A stretch of 62,319 nt of DNA from Acidobacteriota bacterium (GCA_003223115.1 QHXW01000293.1:7337-69655); one strand, 5' to 3'; positions 1 to 10,017 are shown, counted from the stretch's first letter. Numbers and translations are program-made. Notes: a model not told the origin generated them from the letters alone.

Positions 1-2025
1 GCCGAGGTTCAGGAGGCGAGGTGGAAGGCGACACTTTTTGTCCTCATCGTTTTCCTGCTGAATATTTGGATTGTCCGGGAATTGCTCACCGCGGAATTCG
101 TGGACCAGATGGGATCCATTGAGGGGACCCACATCGCCCTGGGCCGGTTCGCCCTCGAAAACGGGCCCAATCTCCGGTGGTTCCCCTGGTGGTACGGAGG
201 CATTCCCTTTCAAAATGCATACCCGCCGCTGCACCCTTTGCTGGTGGCTGCGGTGGCTGGTGTGACGGGCCTAACGGCTGCGCATGCCTATCATTCTTTG
301 ACGGCCGTGCTCTACAGTCTGGGCCCGATCGCGCTTTTTTTTCTGGCGTTGCGGATCTCCCGTTCCTTGCCATACAGCTTTGCGGCGGCGGTTCTCTACT
401 CGCTGATTTCTCCTTCAAATTTCCTGAGCACAGCGGTGCGGAACGATGGAGGCCTCTGGCACGCGCGGCGGCTGCAGGCGCTGGTTCAATATGGCGAAGG
501 CCCGCACATTGCCGCACTCACTTTGATTCCGCTGGTTCTGCTACTGCTGGTTGTGGCGTTTGAAAAGCGTCGTCCGGCCTGGTGGTTTCTGGCCGCGCTG
601 GGACTTGCATCGGTGCCTCTCACCAACTGGCTGGGTTCCGTTGCACTCGCGTCGGGAGTGGCTGCCTGGCTGTTCTCCATGCCCGACGACAACCGGTTCT
701 GGAATTGGACGAAGGCGCTTGCCCTGGCTGTCTGGGCTTACGCCATTGCATGCCCCGGTTTGCCTCCCTCGACAATCCTCACGGTGCGGAGGAATGAGCC
801 TATTGTGAGTTCCCCGGTCTCGGCGCCTTCCCTGCGTTGGGCGTGCGCGGCAGCAGTGGTGCTGCTTGTAGTCCTGTTGCTACGACTTTTTCGCCGTTAC
901 AAAGTGCCTCAGGAACTCCGGTTTGCCGTTCTTTACTTGATTCCCATGGCGACGCTCACGCTCACAGCCGAGTGGTTTCGAATCTTCCTCATGCCGCAAC
1001 CTCAGCGATATCACCTGGAAATGGAGATGGGAATTGCGCTGGTAGCCGCCTTCGGTGCGAAACGGCTGCTCGACCGCGCGCCTCAGCTAACTCGGGTGGT
1101 TGTGGCTTGTGCCCTCCTGGTGTTATGTATCTATCCGGCGAAACAGTACCGCCGGTACGCCAGGAACTGGCTTGACCGGCATATCGACATCCATTCCAGA
1201 ATCGAGTACCGCGAAGCGCGATGGTTCGATCAACACATGGATGGGCACCGTGTGTTCGCGCCCGGCTCGGTTGGTTTTTTTCTGAATGTTTTCACTGACA
1301 CGCCGCAACTGAACGGAGGTTTCGATCAAGGCGTGGTGAATTATATGCTCGCTGTCTTCCGCTACCAGATCATGTCCGGCGAAAATGCGGGCGCAGAGGA
1401 AGGGCCGGCCGCCGTCTTGGCCCTGAAGGCGTTCGGTATGGATGCCGTCGGAGTGAGCGGCCCGCGCAGCCAGGAAGTGTACAAACCTTTCCGAAATCCT
1501 AAAAAGTTCGACGGTATCCTACCGGAACTTTGGCGGGATGGAGACGACGTTATCTATGGCGTTCCCCGCCGCTCGAAGTCGTTGGCGCACGTAATTCGGC
1601 CGGGAGACTTGCCGCCGCGTGTGCCTGTCCATGGACTCGATCTCGATCCGGTCAGGCACTATGTCAGCGCGCTTGAAGATCCGGCATTGCCGGTGGCAGA
1701 AATGAACTGGCGGACCCGCCACTCCGCCGTAATTTCCGCCCAGATGCAGAAGGCGCAAATTCTATCGGTGCAGATCAGCTATCACCCCGGCTGGAGGGCG
1801 ACCGTGAATGGCGCCCGGCGTCGAACATTCGAGGACCATCTGGGGCAAATGACCGTCGAGCCTCAATGTGACGGCGCGTGCACCGTCGAGCTGAATTATG
1901 ATGGAGGCCGTGAAATGCGCATTGCCCGATGGCTCTCGTGGAGCGCGCTCGGCGCGGGCATCCTGTGGATTGTAAATTCAGAATTCGGCAGACGTTTTCG
2001 AAAGCGCCGGCCCACGACCGCATGA
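1..2025 (+). CDS. Large multi-pass membrane protein, 5' end outside window
   Basis: The frame is open from base 1, so the gene starts upstream; the TTG at 82 is only an internal codon. About 674 residues are visible. A hydrophobic segment lies at the very beginning, and many further membrane segments follow through the first two thirds. The soluble C-terminal part (about the last 150 residues) contains a beta-rich stretch around SYHPGWRATVNG that resembles the C-terminal domain of YfhO-type and related GT-C membrane proteins. This suggests a lipid-linked sugar transferase or polymer-related membrane enzyme, but no catalytic motif was recognised. The GT2 gene 8 bp downstream, of the polyprenyl-phosphate sugar synthase type, fits a role in envelope glycan assembly. 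Function is inference; membrane topology is seen. Confidence 0.75.
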   Translation, partial: AEVQEARWKATLFVLIVFLLNIWIVRELLTAEFVDQMGSIEGTHIALGRFALENGPNLRWFPWWYGGIPFQNAYPPLHPLLVAAVAGVTGLTAAHAYHSLTAVLYSLGPIALFFLALRISRSLPYSFAAAVLYSLISPSNFLSTAVRNDGGLWHARRLQALVQYGEGPHIAALTLIPLVLLLLVVAFEKRRPAWWFLAALGLASVPLTNWLGSVALASGVAAWLFSMPDDNRFWNWTKALALAVWAYAIACPGLPPSTILTVRRNEPIVSSPVSAPSLRWACAAAVVLLVVLLLRLFRRYKVPQELRFAVLYLIPMATLTLTAEWFRIFLMPQPQRYHLEMEMGIALVAAFGAKRLLDRAPQLTRVVVACALLVLCIYPAKQYRRYARNWLDRHIDIHSRIEYREARWFDQHMDGHRVFAPGSVGFFLNVFTDTPQLNGGFDQGVVNYMLAVFRYQIMSGENAGAEEGPAAVLALKAFGMDAVGVSGPRSQEVYKPFRNPKKFDGILPELWRDGDDVIYGVPRRSKSLAHVIRPGDLPPRVPVHGLDLDPVRHYVSALEDPALPVAEMNWRTRHSAVISAQMQKAQILSVQISYHPGWRATVNGARRRTFEDHLGQMTVEPQCDGACTVELNYDGGREMRIARWLSWSALGAGILWIVNSEFGRRFRKRRPTTA

Positions 2026-2033
2026 GAGAATGA

Positions 2034-2795
2034 ATGTTCAACCAAGCACCCCACATGGGCGAAGTGAATCTGTCGGTCATCATCCCGGCCTTGAACGAGC
2101 GTGAAAATGTGGAGCGCCTGGTCCCCGCAATTCGGGAAGTGCTTCGGCAGTTAGACGTGCAGGCGGAGATTCTCGTGGTGGATGGTCCTTCGCAGGATGG
2201 AACGGCTGACGCCGCGTCGCGCGCCGGAGCACGTGTGCTTCGGCAGCAGGAGAGGGGATACGGGGGCGCCTTGCTGGCTGGCTTCCGAGTCGCCTCTGCT
2301 CCCCACGTTCTGACCATGGATGCGGACCTTTCGCATCCCGCAAATTTTATTCGCGACCTTTGGGCCCGAAGGAATGAAGCCGAGTTGCTCATTGCCTCGC
2401 GATACATTCCCGGAGGCGGCGCGACGGTAAGCGTGTTCAGGAGAATCCTGAGCCTCATTCTGAATTTCATTTATCGCCTGGTGCTGTCTTTACCAGTGCG
2501 AGATCTTTCCAGTGGTTTTCGCCTCTACCGTAGGGATGCGCTCTTACAACTCAAGTTGGAATCGCGGGATTTCGATGTGCTCGAAGAGATCCTGGTGCGA
2601 GGTTACAACCTGGGCTGGAGGATCGTCGAGATCCCGTTCCACTACATGCCGCGCGAATCGGGTACGTCCCACGCAAAGCTGATCCAGTTCGGCCTGGCTT
2701 ACGTGAAGACTTTGTTCAGAATGCGCCGGCTGAGAAACGCCGCACCCCCGCCCGGTCCCCGTGACGAACTGCTCCGGCAGCGATTCAAAGCCTAA
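2034..2795 (+). CDS. Family 2 glycosyltransferase (dolichol/polyprenyl-phosphate mannosyltransferase-like)
   Basis: A 253-residue cytoplasmic GT-A enzyme. The N-terminus has the typical SVIIPALNERENVERLVP start, a DG..QDGT nucleotide-binding stretch, and the metal-binding MDADLSHP motif near residue 100. A GFRLYRRDAL acceptor-region motif follows near residue 165, and the end is basic. This arrangement is that of DPM1/ArnC-like enzymes that move a sugar from a nucleotide donor to polyprenyl phosphate. There is no C-terminal membrane domain, unlike the GtrB type. ATG 2034 sits just behind GAGAGA; ATG 2055 is an alternative. It follows the preceding membrane protein by 8 bp and is probably co-transcribed, giving a donor-lipid synthase plus possible membrane transferase pair. 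Confidence 0.85.
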   Translation: MFNQAPHMGEVNLSVIIPALNERENVERLVPAIREVLRQLDVQAEILVVDGPSQDGTADAASRAGARVLRQQERGYGGALLAGFRVASAPHVLTMDADLSHPANFIRDLWARRNEAELLIASRYIPGGGATVSVFRRILSLILNFIYRLVLSLPVRDLSSGFRLYRRDALLQLKLESRDFDVLEEILVRGYNLGWRIVEIPFHYMPRESGTSHAKLIQFGLAYVKTLFRMRRLRNAAPPPGPRDELLRQRFKA

Positions 2796-2885
2796 GTGCT
2801 TCTTGCTCTACGATTCGTGCTTCTCGCTCTCCAGGATTGCCGCGAAGCGCTTTGGCCCGAAATTTAGCCTATACTTTTGGCTCGA

Positions 2886-4421
2886 ATGAGTCCTCTGGTC
2901 GAGCCCGGATTTACGCGCGAGAGCCGGGTACGGAACCTGGAACGCCTGCGCCATGAATCCTTCGACGTGCTGATCCTGGGCGGCGGTATTAACGGCGCGG
3001 GGATCGCGCGGGACCTCGTCATGCGAGGCTCAAAGGTCGCACTGGTCGAACAGCGGCACTTCGCCTCCGGCACCAGTGGCAAAAACTCCCAGCTCATTCA
3101 CGGCGGCTTACGCTATCTGAAACAGCTCGAGTTCCGGCTCGTCCGTGAATCGTTACGTGAGCGCGCCACGTTGCTGAAACTGGCCCCGCACCTGGTTACG
3201 CCGCAGCCGTTCCTGATCCCCCTGTACGGATGGGCTCGACGCTGGTTTTACGGCACTGGGCTCTGGATGTACGACATGCTGGCAGGCTCCGGCAACATCG
3301 GGCGCCACCGCATCCTGTCGCGGACTGAAGTCGAAAAGATCGAGCCGGGTCTCGCGCGTGAGGGTCTAACGCACGGCGCCGTTTTTTTCGATTGCCAGAT
3401 ACACTCCGCGCGTTTCGTGCTCGAGAACATCTGGGATGCGGCACGCGCCGGCGCGGCGGTTGCGAATTACGCACGGGCCGAGCGCCAGGGTGAACAGGTG
3501 ACAGTCACTGACGCAATCTCCGGCGAGTCCTTTTCAGTGCGCGCGGAAAAGCTGGTGGACTCGACCGGTGCGTGGGCTAACGAAGAAAGGTTGCGTCTTG
3601 TGCGGGGATCGCATGTAGTGGTTCCGCGCCTGAATTCGAGCGAGAACGCCATTGCCTATTTCGAAAAATCAGGTCGCATCATCTTCGTGATCCCCTGGGG
3701 CAGCTCGCGCCAGTTGTCGCTCGTGGGTACGACGGACGTCGATCATGACGGCACTCCGGATGATGTGCGCATTTCCGCCGAAGAACGTGAATATCTTCTG
3801 CGCATAGTGCGGATGTTATTCCCCGAAGCCAAAGACATCCAGCCGATATCCACGTTCAGCTCGCTGCGCCCGCTGGTGCGCAGCCATACGCGGTCGGCCA
3901 CCCGGACCAGCCGCGAGCATCGCATCTGGATGGCCGCGGATGGCGTAGTCCATGTGGCCGGCGGCAAATACACCACCTACCGGGCCATGAGCGAGGAAGC
4001 TGCGAACCTCATTTCCGCTGTTCCTTCCACGACGGCTCACAGTCCGCTCGGAGGCAACACGCAGGAGCGCATCGACGCGCTGTTCTCGTCCGTCGCGCAG
4101 CTTGCGGCTCAGTATCGCATCACGCCGGAGGAGGCGGCACTAACGGTGCGTCATTACGGAGTGCAAACCGCGCGCCTTCTCGATTCTCTGTCCCAGCAGC
4201 CGGGTGCCGGTTTATCGCGCCTGGAATGTGCCCAGATCGCCTTCGCCGTGGAACATGAGATGGCTGAGAAGCTGGCCGATCTGATGTTTGTTTCCACCTA
4301 TTGGGGCTACGAGCGCCGTTGGACTGAGCAAACGGTCGCACCGTTCGCCGCCGAAATGGGCCGGCAGCTGGGCTGGAAGGAACAGCGGGTTAGCGACGAA
4401 ATTCTCTCGATGCCCCGGTAG
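2886..4421 (+). CDS. glpD: FAD-dependent glycerol-3-phosphate dehydrogenase
   Basis: An approximately 511-residue flavoprotein that oxidises sn-glycerol 3-phosphate to dihydroxyacetone phosphate and passes electrons to the quinone pool at the membrane surface. It shows the N-terminal Rossmann motif LILGGGINGAGIARDL with a following E (VEQR), and the family signature SGKNSQLIHGGLRYL at about residue 70. The central DAO domain includes the AGGKYTTYR motif near residue 365. The C-terminal helical DAO_C domain covers the last 120 residues and includes the late motif STYWGYE. Length is normal for the family. ATG 2886 is preferred over the upstream TTG 2877. It runs convergently to tyrA with only 5 bp between stops and no visible terminator. 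No glpK or glpF is next to it. Confidence 0.93.
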   Translation: MSPLVEPGFTRESRVRNLERLRHESFDVLILGGGINGAGIARDLVMRGSKVALVEQRHFASGTSGKNSQLIHGGLRYLKQLEFRLVRESLRERATLLKLAPHLVTPQPFLIPLYGWARRWFYGTGLWMYDMLAGSGNIGRHRILSRTEVEKIEPGLAREGLTHGAVFFDCQIHSARFVLENIWDAARAGAAVANYARAERQGEQVTVTDAISGESFSVRAEKLVDSTGAWANEERLRLVRGSHVVVPRLNSSENAIAYFEKSGRIIFVIPWGSSRQLSLVGTTDVDHDGTPDDVRISAEEREYLLRIVRMLFPEAKDIQPISTFSSLRPLVRSHTRSATRTSREHRIWMAADGVVHVAGGKYTTYRAMSEEAANLISAVPSTTAHSPLGGNTQERIDALFSSVAQLAAQYRITPEEAALTVRHYGVQTARLLDSLSQQPGAGLSRLECAQIAFAVEHEMAEKLADLMFVSTYWGYERRWTEQTVAPFAAEMGRQLGWKEQRVSDEILSMPR

Positions 4422-4426
4422 TGCGA

Positions 4427-5260
4427 TTATTTCCGCAGCGTCGCCGCCAGCGCGGCTGCAATCTCGAATTCCCCCTGAACTTCCCGCGTGCGTAGATTTG
4501 CGCGCAGGTGCTCGAGCTTGTTGATGTACGCCGTGAGAGCCAGTTCGATGGCATTCGCGTTGGTGGCCAGGATGTCGCGCCATAGCTCGTAGGGGCTCAG
4601 CGCGAGGCGTGTGGTATCGGCCAGACCCGGCCCCGCGACTTCCAGACGATCGCCGGCTTGCTCGGCCACGGTGGCAGCCAGCGCGGTCGAAGCCAACTGC
4701 GCCAGATGGGATGTAAAAGCGACGACACGGTCGTGCTCTTCGGGCGTCAGGACCACCGGACGTGCGCCGATTTTACGGATCCAATCCACAAAGTTTCGAG
4801 CGGGATGCGATTCTAGCGACGCCGTGTCTTCGGGCGTCAGCACATAAGCGCGCCCTTCGAACAGATCACCGTCGGCTTGGGCCGCGCCACGCCTTTCTTT
4901 TCCCGCCATGGGATGCCCGCCGAGGAACGCTGCCAGGTGAAGAAATTTGCCGGCTGCGGAAACGATCGCCGCTTTGGTGCTGCCGGCGTCAGTGATCAGA
5001 GCGCCGGGCCGTACCAGCGGATCGAGGTGCCGCAGAGTGTCGATAATGCGGCCGATGGGCTGCGCCAGATAAACCAGATCGGCCTTGGGCACCGCGTTGG
5101 CCAGGGTCGCAGTTTCGTCAATGGCTCCGCGCTCGAGTGCTACCCGCAGCGTCTCCTGTGAACTCACGCCGAAGATTTTTCCTGAGAAGCCGGCTTTCTT
5201 CAGCGCCAGTCCGAACGAGCCGCCGATCAGCCCCACGCCGACGATCGCGACGGTTTCCAT
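4427..5260 (-). CDS. tyrA: Prephenate dehydrogenase
   Basis: A 277-residue NAD(P)-dependent enzyme that decarboxylates prephenate to 4-hydroxyphenylpyruvate for tyrosine. The dinucleotide-binding motif VGVGLIGGSFG begins at residue 6. The GGHPMAGKE motif of the prephenate site lies near residue 117, and the helical C-terminal dimerisation half follows. There is no fused chorismate mutase or ACT domain; the mutase is a separate gene two positions upstream. It is the last gene of the trp/aro operon, 3 bp after the DAHP synthase stop, so transcription should come through from the trpC end. Confidence 0.9.
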   Translation of the reverse strand: METVAIVGVGLIGGSFGLALKKAGFSGKIFGVSSQETLRVALERGAIDETATLANAVPKADLVYLAQPIGRIIDTLRHLDPLVRPGALITDAGSTKAAIVSAAGKFLHLAAFLGGHPMAGKERRGAAQADGDLFEGRAYVLTPEDTASLESHPARNFVDWIRKIGARPVVLTPEEHDRVVAFTSHLAQLASTALAATVAEQAGDRLEVAGPGLADTTRLALSPYELWRDILATNANAIELALTAYINKLEHLRANLRTREVQGEFEIAAALAATLRK

Positions 5261-5263
5261 GCG

Positions 5264-6292
5264 CTAGATGCTGCGGCCCACGGCGGGAGCAATCATCCGC
5301 AGTTGTCCCATGAGTTCTTCAAACTGGGCGGGATAGAGTGACTGAGCGCCGTCGCTCAACGCATGGTCCGGATCGTGATGCACTTCCATCAGCAGGCCGT
5401 CAGCTCCAGCAGCCAGTGCGGCGCGGGCCATGGGCGCGACCTTGTCCCGCCGCCCGGTTCCATGCGAAGGATCGGCCACGATGGGCAGATGGGACAATTT
5501 CTTCACCACCGGTATAGCGGAAATGTCCATCGTGTTGCGCGTGTAATTTTCGAATGTGCGGATGCCACGCTCGCAAAGGATCACATCGTAGTTGCCGCCC
5601 GCGAGAATGTACTCGGCTGAGAGCAGCAGTTCCTCGATGGTAGCCGCGATGCCGCGCTTGAGCAGTACAGGTTTCCGAATCCTGCCCAACTCGCGCAGCA
5701 GATTGTAATTCTGCATGTTCCGCGCGCCCACCTGCAGAATGTCAGCATACTGGACCAGCAGCGGAATCTGCGTGAGGTCCATCACCTCGCTCACCACCAG
5801 CAACCCATTGCGATCCGCGGCGGCTCGCATCAGCTCGAGGCCATTTTCGCCCAAGCCCTGGAAACTGTATGGCGAGGTGCGCGGTTTGAAGGCTCCACCG
5901 CGAATAATTTTCGCACCGCCGCGCGCCACAATCTCGGCTGCGCGCTCGATCTGATCGCGAGTCTCCACGCTGCACGGCCCGGCCATCACGACCACTTGGT
6001 TGCCGCCGATTTCAACCGGCGGGTGTCCGCCTCCGCCGATCTTCACCACCGTACCCCCAGGACGGAACGTGCGGTTTGCCAGCTTGTACGGCGACATGAT
6101 GCGGTGAGCTTCCTGAACGCCCTCCATTACCTCGAATGTGGCAACGTCGAATTCCTGCTTGCCGCCGACTCCTCCCAGCACCGTGTGCACCACACCCGTC
6201 GAGCGGTGGACGTTGAAGCCCAGCTGCACCATGCGATCGATGACCTGCTGAACCTGCGCTTCGCTGGCGCCTTCCTGCATCACTACCAACAT
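5264..6292 (-). CDS. aroF: 3-deoxy-7-phosphoheptulonate synthase with N-terminal ferredoxin-like domain
   Basis: Condenses phosphoenolpyruvate and erythrose 4-phosphate, the entry step of the shikimate pathway. Length is 342 residues. Residues 1-70 ([20 protein letters not shown] onward) form the ferredoxin-like regulatory extension typical of Thermotoga/Bacillus-type AroF. The barrel follows with [10 protein letters not shown] near residue 84, [16 protein letters not shown] near 116 and the [10 protein letters not shown] signature near 278. In characterised relatives the extension mediates feedback inhibition by tyrosine or chorismate products; here that is inferred. It lies between chorismate mutase (8 bp) and tyrA (3 bp), which places entry and exit steps of tyrosine synthesis in one transcript. 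Confidence 0.93.
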   Translation of the reverse strand: MLVVMQEGASEAQVQQVIDRMVQLGFNVHRSTGVVHTVLGGVGGKQEFDVATFEVMEGVQEAHRIMSPYKLANRTFRPGGTVVKIGGGGHPPVEIGGNQVVVMAGPCSVETRDQIERAAEIVARGGAKIIRGGAFKPRTSPYSFQGLGENGLELMRAAADRNGLLVVSEVMDLTQIPLLVQYADILQVGARNMQNYNLLRELGRIRKPVLLKRGIAATIEELLLSAEYILAGGNYDVILCERGIRTFENYTRNTMDISAIPVVKKLSHLPIVADPSHGTGRRDKVAPMARAALAAGADGLLMEVHHDPDHALSDGAQSLYPAQFEELMGQLRMIAPAVGRSI

Positions 6293-6300
6293 GGTTCTAT

Positions 6301-6606
6301 CTACTCTCCGTCCCGCTGCGATTCCGTACGCATGCGCTGCAATGTGCGCATTTCGTCAATGATTCGCTCGAAGATCCGCCGTAAGGCTTCCTGACCCATG
6401 GGCCCGGTGTTGTGCTCGGCCACATTGCGCAGAACATCCTCTTCCCGTTTGGGTTCATAGATCGGCATTTGACACTCGCGTTTGATCCGGCCGATCTCTT
6501 CCACTACCTTTGTCCGTTCATTGAGCAGTTCCAGAAGACTGCGGTCCAGCCGGTCGATCCGATCGCGGAACTCGGCCAGCGCTTTGAGTGCGGCTTCGCG
6601 AGTCAT
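6301..6606 (-). CDS. Chorismate mutase, AroQ class
   Basis: A 101-residue stand-alone all-helical chorismate mutase that converts chorismate to prephenate. The sequence begins with an extra helix and then [23 protein letters not shown], with the usual Arg and Lys active-site positions (R of FRDRID, K and R in IGRIKRE). It ends with the third helix around [14 protein letters not shown]. Its start codon overlaps the trpA stop by 4 bp, so translation is probably coupled. A free mutase together with separate AroF and TyrA contrasts with fused mutase arrangements such as AroF-CM in Bacillus or PheA/TyrA in enterics. Confidence 0.88.
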   Translation of the reverse strand: MTREAALKALAEFRDRIDRLDRSLLELLNERTKVVEEIGRIKRECQMPIYEPKREEDVLRNVAEHNTGPMGQEALRRIFERIIDEMRTLQRMRTESQRDGE

Positions 6607-7427
6607 GAGAGGTGAACTCCGGCGTTCGCCAGCTCGAAACCGTGTTTCAACTCTCGCGCGAAAGATTCGAGCTGGATGTCGAGCGAAGGATTATCGAGGT
6701 TGCGTTCGATCAAATGCACGAGGGCGCTGCCCACCACCACGGCTTCCACTTGTTTGCCAAGCTCCGCCACGTGTTCCGGCCGCGAAACACCAAATCCCAC
6801 GGCGAGTGGAAGATTGGTGACTGCCCGCACCGCGCGAACCAGAGGCGCCACTGAGTCCGATAGCGAGTCGCGTTCGCCCGTGACGCCGGTACGCGACACC
6901 AGATAAACGAAACCGCTTGAATACTGGGCCACCAGTTGCAGCCGCCTCGCCGAGCTGGTTGGCGCCACCAGGAACACCGTGTCCAGACCTGCGGCGCGCA
7001 TGACCCGAACGTATTCGCCGGCTTCCTCCACGCTAGCATCGGTCAGCAGGCACCCATCGATGCCGGCCGCCACCGCGTCGCGCGCCAGCTTCTCAAAACC
7101 GTATCGCAGCACCGGATTGAGATAGGTGAAAAGCAGCAGGGGAATCTCGGACCGGCTCCGCACCTCTTGCGCGATTTCGAGCACGCCTCGTAGTGTGGTA
7201 CCAGCGCGCAGCGCACGCTCGCCGGCTCGCTGGATCACCGGACCGTCGGCAATCGGGTCTGAAAACGGAACGCCCAGCTCAATGAGATCAGCGCCGCCGC
7301 GCTCCAGTGCTTCGATCAGAGCCGGCGTTCGCTCAGGCGACGGATCGCCCACGGTGAGGTATGCGATCAGGCCCTTGGTGCCTGCACGATTCAGGGAGTC
7401 GAAGAGCCGGGTGATACGGGTCTGCAT
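6603..7427 (-). CDS. trpA: Tryptophan synthase alpha chain
   Basis: Cleaves indole-3-glycerol phosphate to indole and glyceraldehyde 3-phosphate; indole is channelled to TrpB. Length is 274 residues, as expected. Catalytic Glu lies in the motif LIELGVPFSDPIADGP near residue 50, catalytic Asp in GCLLTDASVEE near 127, and the phosphate-binding stretch VGFGVSRPEH near 211. It starts 18 bp after the trpB stop and overlaps the mutase start by 4 bp. All key residues seem intact. Confidence 0.95.
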   Translation of the reverse strand: MQTRITRLFDSLNRAGTKGLIAYLTVGDPSPERTPALIEALERGGADLIELGVPFSDPIADGPVIQRAGERALRAGTTLRGVLEIAQEVRSRSEIPLLLFTYLNPVLRYGFEKLARDAVAAGIDGCLLTDASVEEAGEYVRVMRAAGLDTVFLVAPTSSARRLQLVAQYSSGFVYLVSRTGVTGERDSLSDSVAPLVRAVRAVTNLPLAVGFGVSRPEHVAELGKQVEAVVVGSALVHLIERNLDNPSLDIQLESFARELKHGFELANAGVHLS

Positions 7428-7445
7428 AGTTAGCCGATTGAGGAT

Positions 7446-8645
7446 CTATTGCGCGTCCAGCTCCCTGAAGTTCTCCCGGTAAATATCGATATCCTTGTCT
7501 CCCCGCCCCGAAACATTCACGATGAAGACTTGCCCCTGAGCTTTGGGAGCGCGAGTCACCGCTTCCGCCACCGCGTGAGCGGATTCGAGCGCCGGAATAA
7601 TGCCCTCCGTTTGAGACAGCACGCGCGCCGCCTCAAGCGCCTGACGGTCGTCGACAGAGATGTATTCCGCGCGGCCTTGGTCGTGCAGCCATGCGTGCTC
7701 CGGTCCGACCAATGCATAATCTAGTCCAGCCGATACAGAATGCGTCAGAGAGACTTGGCCGTCCTCGTCCTGTAACAGGTAACTGCGCGCGCCGTGGAGC
7801 ACACCCGGAGAACCGCCCGAAAAGCGCGCTGCGTGTTCCCCCAGTTGACTGCCGCGGCCGCCGGCTTCGACGCCGATCAGCTGAACACTCGCGTCGGGAA
7901 TGAATGCATGAAAAATTCCGATCGCATTGCTGCCTCCGCCCACACACGCGAAAACGGCGTCAGGCAACCGCGCCTCCGCTTGCTGGATGTGTCCACGCGC
8001 TTCTTCCCCGATGATTTTGTGGAATTCCCGCACCATCAACGGATAGGGATGCGAGCCGAGCGCGGAGCCCAGCAGGTAATGCGTAGATTTCACATTGGTG
8101 ACCCAATCGCGCATGGCTTCGCTGATGGCGTCCTTCAGGGTCCGGCTGCCGTTGGTCACCGCCACAACTTTGGCTCCCAGCAGGCGCATGCGGAATACAT
8201 TGAGCCGCTGGCGGCGCATGTCCTCCTCGCCCATGTACACCAGGCATTCGAGACCGAACAGCGCACAAACCGTGGCTGTTGCTACGCCGTGCTGGCCGGC
8301 GCCGGTTTCGGCGATGATCCGCTTCTTGCCCATGCGGCGGGCGAGCAGAGCCTGGCCCAGGCAGTTATTGATCTTGTGTGCACCGGTATGCAGAAGGTCT
8401 TCGCGCTTCAGATAAATTTTCGCGCCGCCCAGCTTCTGGCTGAGCCTGCGCGCGAAGTAGAGAGGCGTGGGACGCCCAGCGTAGCTGCGCAGCAGCTCGT
8501 CGAGTTCGGCCTGAAACGCCGGATCATTTCGAGCCTCGAGGTAGGTGCGCTCCAGTTCCTCGAGCGGCGACATCAGCACTTCAGGCACATAACGCCCGCC
8601 GTAGTCTCCGAAGTGGCCACCGGCGTCGGGTTGCGAGACGATCAT
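7446..8645 (-). CDS. trpB: Tryptophan synthase beta chain
   Basis: PLP-dependent synthase joining indole and serine. The 399 residues begin with the usual [16 protein letters not shown]. The PLP lysine lies in [16 protein letters not shown] near residue 90, and the glycine-rich phosphate loop [10 protein letters not shown] near 232. The protein is a canonical TrpB1. It overlaps trpF by 4 bp and lies upstream of trpA. The plus-strand open frame of 294 codons lying across this gene (7794-8678) is an antisense shadow. Confidence 0.96.
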   Translation of the reverse strand: MIVSQPDAGGHFGDYGGRYVPEVLMSPLEELERTYLEARNDPAFQAELDELLRSYAGRPTPLYFARRLSQKLGGAKIYLKREDLLHTGAHKINNCLGQALLARRMGKKRIIAETGAGQHGVATATVCALFGLECLVYMGEEDMRRQRLNVFRMRLLGAKVVAVTNGSRTLKDAISEAMRDWVTNVKSTHYLLGSALGSHPYPLMVREFHKIIGEEARGHIQQAEARLPDAVFACVGGGSNAIGIFHAFIPDASVQLIGVEAGGRGSQLGEHAARFSGGSPGVLHGARSYLLQDEDGQVSLTHSVSAGLDYALVGPEHAWLHDQGRAEYISVDDRQALEAARVLSQTEGIIPALESAHAVAEAVTRAPKAQGQVFIVNVSGRGDKDIDIYRENFRELDAQ

Positions 8646-9229
8646 CGGTCCTCGGCCAAGGCGGCTTTGATGAACTGAGTCATCTTGAGCCGATCCTTTT
8701 TCCCAGGCGCGGTCTCGAGTCGCGAGCAGGCATCCACGCCCCAGGGCCGGGCCTGATCCATGGCATTCCGTACGTTATTCGCGTCGAGGCCGCCGGCAAT
8801 AATAATGCGTTTTGAACTGTGAGCTGCGATGGTCCAGTCGAACGGCACGCCGTTGGACGGCCCGTCCAGAAGCACCGCCTCGCCGGGATACTGGTCCACG
8901 TCGCTGGCATTGAAGTCCAGGGCAACGCGAACCGCTTTCCACACCCGCACACCATCCGGAAAATCACCGGGTGCCTCCCGGCCGTGCAGTTGCGCTACGT
9001 CCAAACCGGCAGTGTGCGACATTTCGTTCACTTTTTCCCGCGGTTCATCCACGAACACTCCGACTTTTAACACCGCCGGCGGTAACTGTCGGATGATGTG
9101 CCGCGCATTCTCGAGAGCGATGTGACGTGGACTTCCCGGCCAGAAATTGAAGCCCAGAGCCGCGGCGCCGGCATCGATGGCCGCCAGAGCATCATCCAGA
9201 TTGGTGATCCCGCAGATCTTCACCATCAT
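8642..9229 (-). CDS. trpF: Phosphoribosylanthranilate isomerase
   Basis: A 195-residue TIM barrel catalysing the Amadori rearrangement of phosphoribosylanthranilate. The general base Cys is in [13 protein letters not shown] at residue 5. The catalytic Asp should be in [13 protein letters not shown] near residue 125, and the phosphate site GGLDANNV near 151 is clear. Length is slightly short but within range. Its start overlaps the trpC stop and its stop overlaps the trpB start, each by 4 bp, giving strict translational coupling. Confidence 0.93.
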   Translation of the reverse strand: MMVKICGITNLDDALAAIDAGAAALGFNFWPGSPRHIALENARHIIRQLPPAVLKVGVFVDEPREKVNEMSHTAGLDVAQLHGREAPGDFPDGVRVWKAVRVALDFNASDVDQYPGEAVLLDGPSNGVPFDWTIAAHSSKRIIIAGGLDANNVRNAMDQARPWGVDACSRLETAPGKKDRLKMTQFIKAALAEDR

Positions 9230-10017
9230 GACGCGCTCATCAGAGCCTGCAATGCGGCGGCAGGATCGCTCGCCTGCATGAGGTGCTCACCCACGAGAAA
9301 CGCCTGGAAACCGGCGCCACTCAGGAGGCGTATGTCGCCGGCAGAGCGAATGCCGCTTTCGGCGATCTTCAAAACGCCGGCAGGGATTTTGGCGGCAAGC
9401 CGAAGTGAAGTTTCAAGCGATACCCGGAACGTTCTCAGGTCCCGGTTGTTGACTCCGATGATGTCTGCTCCTGCTCCGAGAGCCAGCTCGAGCTCAGCTT
9501 CATCGTGCACTTCAACCAGCGCGGCCATCTTGTAATGCCCTGCCAGCAGCCGCAACTCGCGAAGGCGGTTCGTGTCCAGGATCGCCGCGATCAGCAGAAT
9601 GGCATCGGCCCCGCCGGCGGCGGCTTCTGTCACCTGATATTCATCGATCGTGAAATCCTTGCGCAATACGGGTAGCGTCACAGCCTCGCGCGCGGCGCAC
9701 AAGTCGTCGAGATTGCCCTGGAAGAAAACCTGGTCCGTAAGCACCGAAAGCGCGGCCGCTCCGCCACGCTCGTACGCCGACGCTAGGCCACACGGGTCAT
9801 AATTGGCAGCGAGCACTCCACGGCTGGGTGAGGCTTTTTTAATTTCACCGATAATTGCCGGCCGCCGGCCGAGGAACGCGGAGCTGAAATCCCGGCGCGA
9901 GCCAAGCCTCGCCGTGGCACGCATTTCTAGTTGAGCGGCGGGCACTTTAGGTGCATCGAGCTCCTTGCGTTTATGAGCCACAATGCGAGCCAGGATGTCG
10001 GGGACAGTTTCGGTCAC
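9226..10017 (-). CDS. trpC: Indole-3-glycerol-phosphate synthase
   Basis: A 263-residue monofunctional TrpC. The N-terminal helical extension ILARIVAHKRKELD precedes the barrel. The signature IGEIKKASPSRG (catalytic Lys) lies near residue 57, LRKDFTIDEYQV near 118, and the GVNNRDL and AESGI loops follow. It is the first gene of the seven-gene run trpC-F-B-A-mutase-aroF-tyrA. trpE, trpG and trpD are not in the window, so anthranilate is made from another locus. The upstream 120 bp is shared with a divergent gene and probably carries the operon promoter, which I could not place with confidence. Confidence 0.95.
   Translation of the reverse strand: MTETVPDILARIVAHKRKELDAPKVPAAQLEMRATARLGSRRDFSSAFLGRRPAIIGEIKKASPSRGVLAANYDPCGLASAYERGGAAALSVLTDQVFFQGNLDDLCAAREAVTLPVLRKDFTIDEYQVTEAAAGGADAILLIAAILDTNRLRELRLLAGHYKMAALVEVHDEAELELALGAGADIIGVNNRDLRTFRVSLETSLRLAAKIPAGVLKIAESGIRSAGDIRLLSGAGFQAFLVGEHLMQASDPAAALQALMSAS

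Noticed and set aside
7794-8678. Plus-strand 294-residue open frame
   Set aside because: It lies opposite trpB, has no protein-like features and follows from the high GC of the antisense strand.
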